Assembly (NCBI RefSeq): GCF_049389645.1
Contig: NZ_CP186540.1
Coordinates: 2,356,001 to 2,420,000 of the forward strand
Direction: 5' to 3'
Origin: Alkalibacterium sp049389645
GTDB lineage: Bacteria > Bacillota > Bacilli > Lactobacillales > Carnobacteriaceae_A
Length of the DNA stretch: 64,000 nt
Part shown: in pieces, positions 45,575 through 54,240 of the stretch
Position numbering within the stretch: the first letter of the stretch is position 1
How the letters are laid out: each line of letters opens with the position of its first letter
Translations under genes and position numbers: made by a program
Notes under the pieces: generated by a model
Databases searched by the model: none
The model's input: only the letters and a program-made list of their open reading frames with translations
Told to the model about the DNA's origin: nothing

Positions 45575-45616
45575 AAAACTGGGGAAATCATGACCATTTT
45601 ATATGTAAAAACAGAT

Positions 45617-45677
45617 AAAAACACAAGCTCCATTCATATCTCGTTCGATAAGAGATAAATGAAGCTTGTGTTTTTTT
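45617..45677 (+). terminator. Terminator of the flagellar structural operon
   Basis: A long stem, AAAAACACAAGCT with AGCTTGTGTTTTT, extended inward by ATATCTC/GAGAT-type pairs, and ending in a T run. It closes the ~20-kb operon that began at flgB. Confidence 0.92.
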
Positions 45678-45750
45678 GACTAGATTTTTTTCAGTCTCTG
45701 ATGTGTGTATTAATAAAGATGGATGAGGATTGTTTTTTGTCTGGAAAGAA

Positions 45751-46178
45751 TTAAAAGGAAAGTGGACGTCACTAACGTCCACTAACAATCTAATAGTTCT
45801 TGGGTTGATAGTAGTGAATGTTCATAATGCATACCGGAGAGGAGTTGTCTGGTGAGTGGGAACTAAGGATCTTTTTGAATCCCACTGGAGCTAGTTGCGC
45901 TGACCGAGAAGGCACTACAGGAGCGCTCTGATAACCACTGACGGAACCCTACGAACTGAGTGGTCACTATGACCCTGTAGTAACGCTTACTGCAGAGCTT
46001 CTGCCAAGCGAGCGGTCACTAGAGGACCTTTGTAACGCCCACTGTACGAAACCCGACGGCTCAGCGGTCACTAAGAGACGTGACTAACATCAACTGAACA
46101 AATCTTGATAACTCAGTGGTCACTAATAAAGGTGCTGACGTCAACTGAAAATGTTTTTCCACCGAGTTGGCACTAAAA
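45751..46178. repeat. Tandem-repeat element, copy 2 (seven ~52-bp units)
   Basis: A 428-bp copy of the element at 3465-3944, in the same orientation. The head carries a perfect 8-bp hairpin GTGGACGT/ACGTCCAC. Unit anchors (ACTG or variant) are at 45833, 45884, 45937, 45989, 46041, 46093 and 46144, a period of 51-53 bp. Head (~82 bp to the first anchor) and tail (34 bp after the last) match copy 1 in length; the 52-bp difference is one whole unit, missing in the middle. Non-coding; family not recognised. Confidence 0.85.
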
Positions 46179-46405
46179 GGTATTAATGACAAATAATGCA
46201 GACTCTTTACCTAGCGGATAGTCCTTCCAACCAATCTCTGATCAATAATGAAAGGCTTGGACTGCTGTCCCAGCCTTTCATTATTGAACTTGATAAATTG
46301 TCTGAACAGATTAATTATTCGATCGAACTTTCCGAACTTCGACTTTCAGAATAGATTACTTAACAGTAATCAATACCTTATATCTCTTGTCTGAAGTGCA
46401 TTTTT
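46179..46405. other. Gene-free region with a long perfect hairpin
   Basis: No gene is seen. At 46242-46287 a 16-bp perfect stem (TCAATAATGAAAGGCT and its complement), continued by GGAC/GTCC, forms a 46-base hairpin. There is no T run behind it on either strand, so it is not a standard terminator. A small dyad GATTAC/GTAATC lies near 46354-46372. Confidence 0.5.
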
Positions 46406-46434
46406 TTTACAGGGCGTGTATACTAATACATAAT
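46406..46434 (+). promoter_or_regulatory. Sigma-A promoter of the DUF2254 gene
   Basis: TTTACA (46406-46411), 17 bp, CATAAT (46429-46434), 43 bp before the start codon. Confidence 0.7.
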
Positions 46435-46476
46435 AAAACATATAAAAGTATGTTTAAATGCTCTGGAGGGATAGGG

Positions 46477-48111
46477 ATGATTGAAAAATGGAATTTGAAT
46501 ATGGAAGAAAGAAAAATTTGGATTACATTAGGCGGGAGCGTGCTTTTTTCATTCTTTCTGGCTATTGTAGTCATTCTTTTTGATACACGAATTTTTATGG
46601 GTGTAGAATATCTTCCAACATGGACCTTAACGAGTGTTGACTTAGCAAGAGAAATTTTAAGTCTATTAGCTGGATCACTCTTTTCTGTGGCAACTTTTAC
46701 CTTTGCAACAATGCTGACGATCGTTACGCTCTATACCTCAAATTTCAGTCCGAGAGCCATTGAAAACTTTTTACTCAACCGCACCTCAATGCGAACCTTA
46801 GGCATCTTTTTAGGTGGGTTTATTTATTGCTTATCTTCATTATTCTTTATGCGCAGTTCGGAAGATGAATTTTTAGTTATTTCTGCGACCGTCGCTTTGA
46901 TTTACGCTTTCAGTTCAGTGTTTATGTTTACCCGATTCGTCTATACGAGTTCTCAATATGTGCAACTCGAAAAATTGATCCATAGTTTATATGAAGAAGC
47001 ACAGGATATTTATGATAACTATATTGTGAGATTTGAGGATTTTCCATCTATCAAGCATCTGCCGGAAATGTCTTATATGTATACATATGATATCGAAGCA
47101 ACTAAAAGTGCCTACGTTGAACACATTGATTTTGATGCGTTGAAAAAGTTAGCGGATGAACATGAAGCCAATATTATTATCGATATTCGTGTAGGCTATT
47201 TTGTAACTGCTGGTGAGCCGGTCATGGAAATCAAAACAAATAAGAAGTTAGAAGAAAAAATGGAAGAGATTACCAGAAAAGTAAATAAGAGTTTCAGTTA
47301 TGAATCTGAAAAATCGGCCATGTATGACCCTGATTACGCACGCACAAAACTCACGGAAGTAGCCTTGCGAGCTGTCTCTCCAGGTATTAACGATCCAAAT
47401 ACAGCTATCCACGTGTTACGCTATAAGTCTTTGCTAGAAAAAAGATTGGCCGGATTACCGGGTAAATACGTGATTATTCATAACGATGAAGAGGAAGAAA
47501 GTGAAAACAACCAAGAAACGAAAAAAAAGCCTTCTAAAAAGCAATTGAAATGGAAGGGAAAAGGAATAAGGCTTGATAACAAAAATAATAACAAAAAATT
47601 TAAAACAGAAATCATAACTAGTGACAACGAAGATGAAGCTGATCAGGAAGATGAAAAGATAAGGGTTTTTTCTGAAGATTTAGACGAGGGTGAAACTGAC
47701 ACAACAGAAACTATTTCTGAAGAAAATAACGAGACAGCTTCTGATGATAAAGAAGAAAGTAAGGAAGCAGATCCTGATACGGACGAAAAGAAAAAATCTG
47801 GCAAAAAAGATAAAGAATATGTAAAGAGTGTCTTTTATCGCTACAATGATTTTGCGGAGGATTTACATTCGGGTTATTGGCAGCTCGTTTTTTATATGCA
47901 AAAAGATATTTCAGGTGTCCATGCGCTTTTTGAGGCACTGAAAACGATATCTTACGCTGCGCATAAAGATAATTTGGGCTTTATTCATGAATACAATGAA
48001 TATTTATATAATATGACCTCTAAAAATTTCAATGAGACATTTGATCAGAATATCATCAAAAGAGATTACGAGAAAGTGAAGACCATCATTGAAAAGAACA
48101 AGGCCAGATAG
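46477..48111 (+). CDS. DUF2254 family membrane protein with a charged insertion
   Basis: A 544-residue protein. Four N-terminal membrane helices contain the family pattern (SLLAGSLFSVATFTFATMLT, SNFSPRAIENFLLNRTSMRTLG). The soluble part includes VSPGINDPNTAIHVL, a conserved DUF2254 stretch. Between about residues 340 and 450 there is a long low-complexity insert rich in Glu, Asp, Lys and Asn, followed by the conserved C-terminal end. The start at ATG 46477 is supported by TGGAGGG 6 bp upstream. The family has no established function. Confidence 0.85.
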   Translation: MIEKWNLNMEERKIWITLGGSVLFSFFLAIVVILFDTRIFMGVEYLPTWTLTSVDLAREILSLLAGSLFSVATFTFATMLTIVTLYTSNFSPRAIENFLLNRTSMRTLGIFLGGFIYCLSSLFFMRSSEDEFLVISATVALIYAFSSVFMFTRFVYTSSQYVQLEKLIHSLYEEAQDIYDNYIVRFEDFPSIKHLPEMSYMYTYDIEATKSAYVEHIDFDALKKLADEHEANIIIDIRVGYFVTAGEPVMEIKTNKKLEEKMEEITRKVNKSFSYESEKSAMYDPDYARTKLTEVALRAVSPGINDPNTAIHVLRYKSLLEKRLAGLPGKYVIIHNDEEEESENNQETKKKPSKKQLKWKGKGIRLDNKNNNKKFKTEIITSDNEDEADQEDEKIRVFSEDLDEGETDTTETISEENNETASDDKEESKEADPDTDEKKKSGKKDKEYVKSVFYRYNDFAEDLHSGYWQLVFYMQKDISGVHALFEALKTISYAAHKDNLGFIHEYNEYLYNMTSKNFNETFDQNIIKRDYEKVKTIIEKNKAR

Positions 48112-48127
48112 AAGACTGAAACATTTG

Positions 48128-48158
48128 AAACGCACATTTAAAGAAATGTGCGTTTTTT
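48128..48158 (+). terminator. Terminator after the DUF2254 gene
   Basis: Perfect 12-bp stem AAACGCACATTT/AAATGTGCGTTT with a 4-base loop and a T run. Confidence 0.93.
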
Positions 48159-48171
48159 GTTATTTCCTACT

Positions 48172-48197
48172 TAATTTCATTATATAATTACCGATTA
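48172..48197 (+). promoter_or_regulatory. Sigma-28-type promoter of the six-helix chemoreceptor
   Basis: TAAT (48172-48175), 14 bp, ACCGATTA (48190-48197), 30 bp before the start codon. Same spacing as the flagellin promoters, so this receptor is probably in the FliA regulon. Confidence 0.75.
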
Positions 48198-48227
48198 TAA
48201 ATTATATAATATGACTGGAGGAAAATT

Positions 48228-49766
48228 ATGGATACAACGATACTACCTGAGAGTCTTTCTAGTAATAAAACAGATACACCTACACAGGAATCATTAAAAG
48301 AAAAATATAATCAAAAGGCATCAAAAATATTAACCTTTTTAATTATGACACTGATATTAGCAGCTTATCCAATTGTCTATCTTTTTAGTTATTTTGAGTT
48401 GATACCTGTTGGAAATTTCTATCGTTTTTTAATCTTCACAGCGTTCATTAATGTTTTTATTTTGTTAGCTTATAGGTTTTTATCCAAAAGAAAAGAATCT
48501 AAATACATCCTTATGGCTTTAATGTTCACGCTACCAATGATTATTAATCTTACTCTTATATCACAAATGGTGTGGACTGTAGTATTTTTATTCCTTTTCT
48601 TATCTCTTTTATATTTAGATAAAAAAGTATATTATATTGCGAGTGTACTTGGATTAATCAACCTTGGTGCTATTTTATATTTTGATCCCACAGCTGCAAA
48701 TGATACTCGGGAAATCATTATAATGTTTACGGTATACATATTCACTGCAGTTGCCGGTTTGTTCGTTGCCTCTAATGGTGAAAAGTTGATTCATCAAATG
48801 GAAACAACTACGGATACATCAGAAATACAGTCAAAAGAATTAGTAGAGATAATTAAAGCGGCCCAGGCAACCATCAATCAATTAAATACGAGTTCAAACG
48901 CTTTAGGTGATTCCAGCGCTTCAATCGTTCATGCTTCAAATGAATTAGAGATTGCTATTGAAGATATCGCAAGCTCTACAAGTAGTCAAGCTGAAGATAC
49001 AGAAAATGGTGTGAACCGAGTTGTGGAATTGGGTGAATTGTTGGGTAGATATTCTTCACACATGACTGAACTATTGAATAAAACACACTCTGCAAGTAAT
49101 TTAAGAGAGTCCAGTATGACAAACTTACTGTCTTTAACTAACAATACGGAAATGAGTATTGAGAACGTTGAAAAGATTGAAACGATGATTCGCTCAACTT
49201 CAGTATCCGTAGAAAAAATCAATAAAGCATCTGCTGAAATTGCTAACATTTCGGAACAAACCAACTTACTTGCTTTAAATGCCTCTATTGAAGCAGCAAG
49301 AGCAGGGGAAGAAGGCAGAGGTTTTGCGGTGGTTGCGGAAGAAATTAGAAAATTAGCCGAAAAATCGTCTCGTTTCAATGAAGAAATCGCTGATGTGATC
49401 CAGAATCTTATTTTGCAAGCCCAAGGATCAGTAAAAGCAGTGAACACTTTAAGTAGCATCACTAGTCAGCAGCAACTTAGTTTGGGTGACACCAATAACC
49501 AGTTTGAATCCTTGTCAGAGGCTTTGATCACGTTAGAAAAGGTAATCACGCTTGTATCTAAAGTAGGGGATAAAATGAAAGCTAAAACAGATGATTTGAT
49601 TGAAATCATGCACAGCCTTTCAGCTTCTTCTGAAGAAAATGCCTCAACAACTGAAGAGATTTCAGCTTCAATCAGTTCAACTAATACAGATTTAACATCG
49701 ATTTCCAAAGAGATACATGTCATTTCAAAACAAATAGTAGAACTGGAAAATGTAATAAAACATTAA
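48228..49766 (+). CDS. Methyl-accepting chemotaxis protein with six membrane helices
   Basis: A 512-residue receptor. Residues ~33-185 form about six closely spaced hydrophobic helices with no extracellular ligand domain; there is no HAMP domain. The cytoplasmic signalling part has the kinase-contact tip (SEQTNLLALNASIEAARAG, FAVVAEEIRKLAEKSS) and ends without a CheR-tethering peptide. Such membrane-embedded sensors may respond to membrane state, lipophilic ligands or energy. GGAGG precedes the ATG. It lies outside the flagellar operons but has a sigma-28-type promoter. Confidence 0.88.
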   Translation: MDTTILPESLSSNKTDTPTQESLKEKYNQKASKILTFLIMTLILAAYPIVYLFSYFELIPVGNFYRFLIFTAFINVFILLAYRFLSKRKESKYILMALMFTLPMIINLTLISQMVWTVVFLFLFLSLLYLDKKVYYIASVLGLINLGAILYFDPTAANDTREIIIMFTVYIFTAVAGLFVASNGEKLIHQMETTTDTSEIQSKELVEIIKAAQATINQLNTSSNALGDSSASIVHASNELEIAIEDIASSTSSQAEDTENGVNRVVELGELLGRYSSHMTELLNKTHSASNLRESSMTNLLSLTNNTEMSIENVEKIETMIRSTSVSVEKINKASAEIANISEQTNLLALNASIEAARAGEEGRGFAVVAEEIRKLAEKSSRFNEEIADVIQNLILQAQGSVKAVNTLSSITSQQQLSLGDTNNQFESLSEALITLEKVITLVSKVGDKMKAKTDDLIEIMHSLSASSEENASTTEEISASISSTNTDLTSISKEIHVISKQIVELENVIKH

Positions 49767-49892
49767 TTTGTAACTTACTTCTTATGATTATTAGGAATTA
49801 CAGATAGGTATTTTTCTCGGAAAAAAATAATGCCCACAGTAAAAGAATCATCTTTAAATTAACTTAGTGTATAGTGAGGAGCAATAGGTAAT

Positions 49893-51479
49893 ATGACATC
49901 ACTACTAGTAGAAGAAATACACCCTTTACTAGAAATCGATAGCTTGAAAATTATTGGTTTCTGTATATATATACTCTTTCTTTATTTGATCAGTAAAAAG
50001 ACTTGTCCACCAAGCTATATCTTTTCAATCGTGGATGAATCCTATAATAGTCGAGATAGAGATTTTACTGGAGATAACCAAAATTCAGGATGGTTCAAAA
50101 AAACATTCAATAAATTTAAAATTTTGAGCAATACCGAAAAAGCTTTGCTAAGAGATGTTGAGCAACACAAAATAAAATTACATCAAGTGACTTATTTTGA
50201 TATGTTGACCAAACTACCAAACCGGACGAAGCTTCATGATGATTTTGAATTAAAGACGACGCAGTATTATAATGAACAGTCTACAATCGAAATGTCTGTT
50301 TTTGTATTGGACATCGATCGTTTTAGAACCATAAATGAATTATATGGACGTAATGCGGGTGATAAAGTGTTAATTAAAATCACTCAAAGACTGAGAAATC
50401 TTTTGGGAGAAGACCCCATCATTGCTCGAGACAGCGAAGACGAAATCTTTATCCTGATAGAAAATATTACTGAACAGAAAACTAAAGAAATTGCAAAAGA
50501 TATTGTAGCCTTATTTTCAAAACCATTTAAAATCAACGATTATACTTTTTACGTTACTGCAAGTATTGGGATCAGTCGTTATCCAGAGACAGCACAAGAC
50601 ATTGATGCGCTCCTGCAACAAGCAGAAATTGCCATGTATAAAGTGAAGAAATCAGGAAAAAATAATTATCACATTTTCATGACTGACGATGCAGCCGCTA
50701 TTGAAAGAAAAAGACGAATTGAGTTCGGCTTGAAGGAAGCAATACTCAATAATGAGTTATATTTATTGTATCAACCTAAAGTGAAAATGATTTCTGGAGA
50801 GATTTATGGCGTTGAAGCTTTATTGCGTTGGGAACATTCTATTTTAGGTTTGGTTTCTCCGACTGAATTCATTCCTATCGCGGAAGAATCAGGTATGATC
50901 AATGAAATAGGTTATTGGGTCATTCACGAGGCGGTAAGACAAGCCAAGGAGTGGCACGAAGAGGGTAATCTTTTAAGTGTAGCTGTGAATGTTTCGACAT
51001 TGCAATTTGAAGACCCTTATTTTGTGGACCGAGTCCAGAATGTCTTAGACTTATATGATTTAAGAAAGCATTACTTGATCGTTGAAATTACTGAGAGTGT
51101 TATGCAAAATGTAGATTACGCGAATAGAATAATCAAAGAATTGCATGATATAGGCGTGGGTGTAGCTATCGATGATTTTGGTACGGGATATTCCTCATTA
51201 AGTGTACTGAACAATATGTTCATCGATACTGTGAAGATCGATAAATCTTTTATCGATCATGTTGTTTCAAAGAAGAATACTGCATCACTAGTCAAAACAA
51301 TCATACAAATGAGTAAGAGTATGAATTTTAAAACAGTTGCTGAAGGCATTGAAAGTATCGAACAATCTCTTTTCTTAAAAGAAAATGATTGCGAATATGG
51401 TCAGGGTTATTTTTTCAGTAAACCAATTTCTGCAAACAAAGTCATTGAATTAATGTTGGATAAAAACCGTGGAGTATAA
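49893..51479 (+). CDS. c-di-GMP phosphodiesterase (degenerate GGDEF, intact EAL)
   Basis: A 528-residue protein with one N-terminal membrane helix (~18-37), a GGDEF domain (~105-255) and an EAL domain (~270-520). The GGDEF site reads SEDEI, so cyclase activity is not expected. The EAL domain keeps its catalytic signature: VEALLRW, NVSTLQF, EITESVM, DDFGTGYSSL, VKIDKSF and AEGIES. It should degrade c-di-GMP; the degenerate GGDEF may bind GTP as a regulator. Between flagellar and pilus loci and next to a diguanylate cyclase, it may set the local c-di-GMP level. Confidence 0.9.
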   Translation: MTSLLVEEIHPLLEIDSLKIIGFCIYILFLYLISKKTCPPSYIFSIVDESYNSRDRDFTGDNQNSGWFKKTFNKFKILSNTEKALLRDVEQHKIKLHQVTYFDMLTKLPNRTKLHDDFELKTTQYYNEQSTIEMSVFVLDIDRFRTINELYGRNAGDKVLIKITQRLRNLLGEDPIIARDSEDEIFILIENITEQKTKEIAKDIVALFSKPFKINDYTFYVTASIGISRYPETAQDIDALLQQAEIAMYKVKKSGKNNYHIFMTDDAAAIERKRRIEFGLKEAILNNELYLLYQPKVKMISGEIYGVEALLRWEHSILGLVSPTEFIPIAEESGMINEIGYWVIHEAVRQAKEWHEEGNLLSVAVNVSTLQFEDPYFVDRVQNVLDLYDLRKHYLIVEITESVMQNVDYANRIIKELHDIGVGVAIDDFGTGYSSLSVLNNMFIDTVKIDKSFIDHVVSKKNTASLVKTIIQMSKSMNFKTVAEGIESIEQSLFLKENDCEYGQGYFFSKPISANKVIELMLDKNRGV

Positions 51480-51495
51480 TGCTTCACGGTTTTTA
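51462..51495 (+). terminator. Terminator overlapping the end of the EAL gene
   Basis: AAAAACCGTGGAG/CTTCACGGTTTTT, 13 bp with one G-T pair and a 7-base loop. The stop codon lies in the loop. Confidence 0.88.
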
Positions 51496-51500
51496 TCCAC

Positions 51501-51548
51501 ATCCATATTATGTAAACGCTTTATATAATATGGATTTATTTTTTTTTA
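51501..51548 (+). terminator. Second terminator after the EAL gene
   Basis: ATCCATATTAT/ATAATATGGAT, 11-bp perfect stem, 13-base loop, then a long T run. The two terminators in a row insulate the EAL gene from the cyclase and pilus operon. Confidence 0.88.
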
Positions 51549-51592
51549 AATGATGGTTTGAAAGTAGTGTATTTATTTCTAATTTTAGACGA

Positions 51593-51621
51593 TTGACTTA
51601 TTGTGATTATAATTATAAACT
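51593..51621 (+). promoter_or_regulatory. Sigma-A promoter of the cyclase-pilus operon
   Basis: TTGACT (51593-51598), 17 bp, TAAACT (51616-51621), 49 bp before the start codon of the diguanylate cyclase. It is the only clear promoter before the first pilus genes. Confidence 0.6.
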
Positions 51622-51670
51622 TGTAATGTATATATATAAATTTTAATAATTAAATAATGAGGTTATAAAA

Positions 51671-53389
51671 ATGGTAAATAAAGAAAAGAAAAGAGCGATA
51701 TGGTATCTATATGTTCCCATAGCAGTAACATTTTTTTATACCGCATATTATTTTCAGCTTAATGTTACACCATTTATAAATGTAGATTATGCAGTTTTTT
51801 TATCATTAGCGGTTTTAGTTGGTCTTTTTCCAATAAAAACAGACGATTCTATTTTATTTTTAGTTAACGGCATTTCCTTACCCGTTTTAGTTATTTTCGG
51901 TCTATTTCCCGAAATGATAGTTTCTTCTATTGCAATTGTCTTTTTAATGATTAAATCAAACATTAAACTAGATCAGCATTACCGTTATCCTTTGAATTTA
52001 CTTATGTTTAATTTTTTATCTATCATATCTGCTGGATTTTATTATTTAACAATAATGTTAACAAATCAATTATTTAGTGTCACTGCAGAACTACTTGCCT
52101 TAACCATGTATATGTTAACGCATATAATCTTCAACCAAATGGCCATGTGTATAATAAATAAATATTTTTACGGAAACTCTAATATTAAAATAATTGATGA
52201 AAATCTCATTTTTTCACTTTATATTACTATTTTCGTTGTTCCATTGTCCTACATACTCATTTATTTATATGAAACGACTGGATCAGTGGGCATTATTATC
52301 GGAGCCCTTCCTTTTGTGACCGTCACTATATGGACTAACTTTTACTATAAAAGTAAAATGAATAATAAGTATTTGAGGAAAATGAACCAATTCACTCAAG
52401 AATTAAATGCAAAAAAGAATAGAGAGAGCGTTATCGATATGTTTATTCATGCTTTATTGGAAATTTTTCCAGCTGATGCACTTTCATATTTTTCAATAGA
52501 AAATGAAGAGACGATTCAACGAGAGAAAGTTATAGTTGACAAGAGAAACATTAGTACTAAAAAAGACATTTTTAAGCTTTCAGAGCAATCGGTTTTAAAG
52601 AAAGCGATTTCTAGCAATAAAATCATTTCACATGCAGATGCCAAAGAATGGAAAGGATACTGTACAAATGATCTTTTATATGAGGCGGAAAGTGCTATTG
52701 TTATACCAATTAAATTGTTAGAGCGTACCCAGGGAGTAATATTAATTACACATAAAACTCGCTCGATGTATGATGAAATGATTGTATCGCTTGTGGAAGT
52801 TTTTCATAAGTACTTCTCTATTGCGCTAGATAATGCTTACCATTACGAACAACTGGAAGAATCGGTTGCAAAGGATTACTTAACAGATTTGCCAAACTTA
52901 AAGGGCTTGTCCAAGCATCTTCAATTATTAAAAGACGAAGAGTCAGTTAATCAATTATCTTTAATAGTGCTGGACTTAGATCGGTTCAAAAAAGTGAATG
53001 ACACTCATGGACACCAGGCGGGCAATGAAATTCTTAAACAATTAGCAAAACTATTGAGAAAACAACTCAATGAAGATGCCTACATTGCAAGGTTTGGTGG
53101 AGAAGAGTTTATTGTTTTACTGCCAGGCTATAATCAGGAAGATGGTTACGCTGTTGCAGAAGACATTCGCAAGACTATAGAAAATAATCTGTTTGAAATT
53201 TCAAATTCTATACAAACTAACCTTCAGGAATTTATTTTTATCACAGCTAGTCTAGGTGTAGCAACATGTTCGGCTCCCTGTGATGAAGTTGAAGAACTGA
53301 TTAATTTAGCTGACCGGGCCATGTATATTGGTTCCAAACAAAACGGAAGAAATAAAGTCACTGTTGCTAAAAAGGAAGTAAACTTATGA
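51671..53389 (+). CDS. Membrane diguanylate cyclase (GAF-like plus GGDEF)
   Basis: A 572-residue protein. About six N-terminal membrane helices (to ~225), a GAF-like domain (~245-395, with ESAIVIPIKLLERTQGVILI), and a GGDEF domain (~405-565) with active site ARFGGEEFIVLLPG. The allosteric RxxD site before GGEEF is not present, so product inhibition is unlikely. It should make c-di-GMP. Its stop codon overlaps the ATG of the first pilin gene (ATGA), which indicates translational coupling to the pilus operon. Confidence 0.9.
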   Translation: MVNKEKKRAIWYLYVPIAVTFFYTAYYFQLNVTPFINVDYAVFLSLAVLVGLFPIKTDDSILFLVNGISLPVLVIFGLFPEMIVSSIAIVFLMIKSNIKLDQHYRYPLNLLMFNFLSIISAGFYYLTIMLTNQLFSVTAELLALTMYMLTHIIFNQMAMCIINKYFYGNSNIKIIDENLIFSLYITIFVVPLSYILIYLYETTGSVGIIIGALPFVTVTIWTNFYYKSKMNNKYLRKMNQFTQELNAKKNRESVIDMFIHALLEIFPADALSYFSIENEETIQREKVIVDKRNISTKKDIFKLSEQSVLKKAISSNKIISHADAKEWKGYCTNDLLYEAESAIVIPIKLLERTQGVILITHKTRSMYDEMIVSLVEVFHKYFSIALDNAYHYEQLEESVAKDYLTDLPNLKGLSKHLQLLKDEESVNQLSLIVLDLDRFKKVNDTHGHQAGNEILKQLAKLLRKQLNEDAYIARFGGEEFIVLLPGYNQEDGYAVAEDIRKTIENNLFEISNSIQTNLQEFIFITASLGVATCSAPCDEVEELINLADRAMYIGSKQNGRNKVTVAKKEVNL

Positions 53390-53790
53390 CGAGTAAATAT
53401 TCTATCAAAAATTTGAATAAAGAAGATGGAGTGACCTTAGTGGAACTGCTCGCAGCCATTGCCATCTTGTCAATTATTGTCACTTCTTTTCTGGCGTTCT
53501 TCATTCAGGCAGCGAATACCAATAAACAGACGAATGAAGTCAATGAAGCGACGTTTATTGCGCAGGGAGTCATGGAAGAAATTACGTATTATTCAAGGCA
53601 GGGATATACTGTAGATGCTGCTAAAGCTGAAGCTGAGACGTTATCACCTCAATCAGGATATACTATTGAAACTGAATTTAATGAAGTTACAAATTCTTCA
53701 TTACACCAAGTAATTGTCATTGTCTCTGAAGGGAGTAAAGCCCGTGCGAAAATGGAAACGCGATTGCCTTTTGCCTCAGAAAGTGAATAA
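53386..53790 (+). CDS. pilV: Type IV minor pilin (PilV-like)
   Basis: A 134-residue prepilin: short polar leader, cleavage site G^VTLVELLAAIAILSIIV with Glu at +5, hydrophobic N-terminal helix, then a small globular domain. The position before a PilW-like and two PilX-like proteins suggests the minor pilin set that primes pilus assembly at the tip. ATG overlaps the cyclase stop codon. Confidence 0.82.
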   Translation: MTSKYSIKNLNKEDGVTLVELLAAIAILSIIVTSFLAFFIQAANTNKQTNEVNEATFIAQGVMEEITYYSRQGYTVDAAKAEAETLSPQSGYTIETEFNEVTNSSLHQVIVIVSEGSKARAKMETRLPFASESE

Positions 53791-53794
53791 TAAA

Positions 53795-54235
53795 ATGAAC
53801 TGGAAAAAAGAAGAAGGCATAACACTAGTTGAATTGTTGGCTGCGATTGCAATCCTATCCGTGGTCATCATACTTGTCGGATCGGTTCACATCTTTGGTC
53901 AGCGGCAGTTTATCAATCAGACAGAATCTGCTAGCCAAGCAAACGACTTAACATACAGTTTATCTGTTATATCTCGGGATATGAGAAAACAAAACGCCAC
54001 ATCTGTAACCAGTGAAAACGGGAATATACTTATCGATAACGTCATCCTATTCAGTCACAACAATACAGAGTTAAGAAAAAATACAGAAGTGTTATCCAAC
54101 AAAGTAAGAGACGCGCAGTTTGATATGATTTATGAAAAAGACGAAAAAATTGGTTTAACTGTAACCCTATTTAGTACAGGCAACCAACAAAATCAATTCA
54201 ATCAGTATCAAACAACCATCTACTTCAGGAGGTGA
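53795..54235 (+). CDS. pilW: Type IV minor pilin (PilW/PilJ-like)
   Basis: A 146-residue prepilin with a seven-residue leader (MNWKKEE) before G^ITLVELLAAIAILSVVI and Glu at +5. The globular part resembles PilW/PulJ-type minor pilins in its strand pattern (LSVISRDMRKQNA). Start is uncertain: GTG 53783 would add four residues; neither has a strong ribosome binding site, so coupling to the gene before is likely. Confidence 0.78.
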   Translation: MNWKKEEGITLVELLAAIAILSVVIILVGSVHIFGQRQFINQTESASQANDLTYSLSVISRDMRKQNATSVTSENGNILIDNVILFSHNNTELRKNTEVLSNKVRDAQFDMIYEKDEKIGLTVTLFSTGNQQNQFNQYQTTIYFRR

Positions 54236-54240
54236 AAATC

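Noticed and set aside
45588..45788. Minus-strand 66-codon frame after the ABC ATPase gene
   Set aside because: It spans a strong terminator hairpin and the head of the repeat element, with no start signal.
49893..51479. Bifunctional cyclase/phosphodiesterase
   Set aside because: The GGDEF site reads SEDEI, which should not support cyclase activity; only phosphodiesterase activity is proposed.
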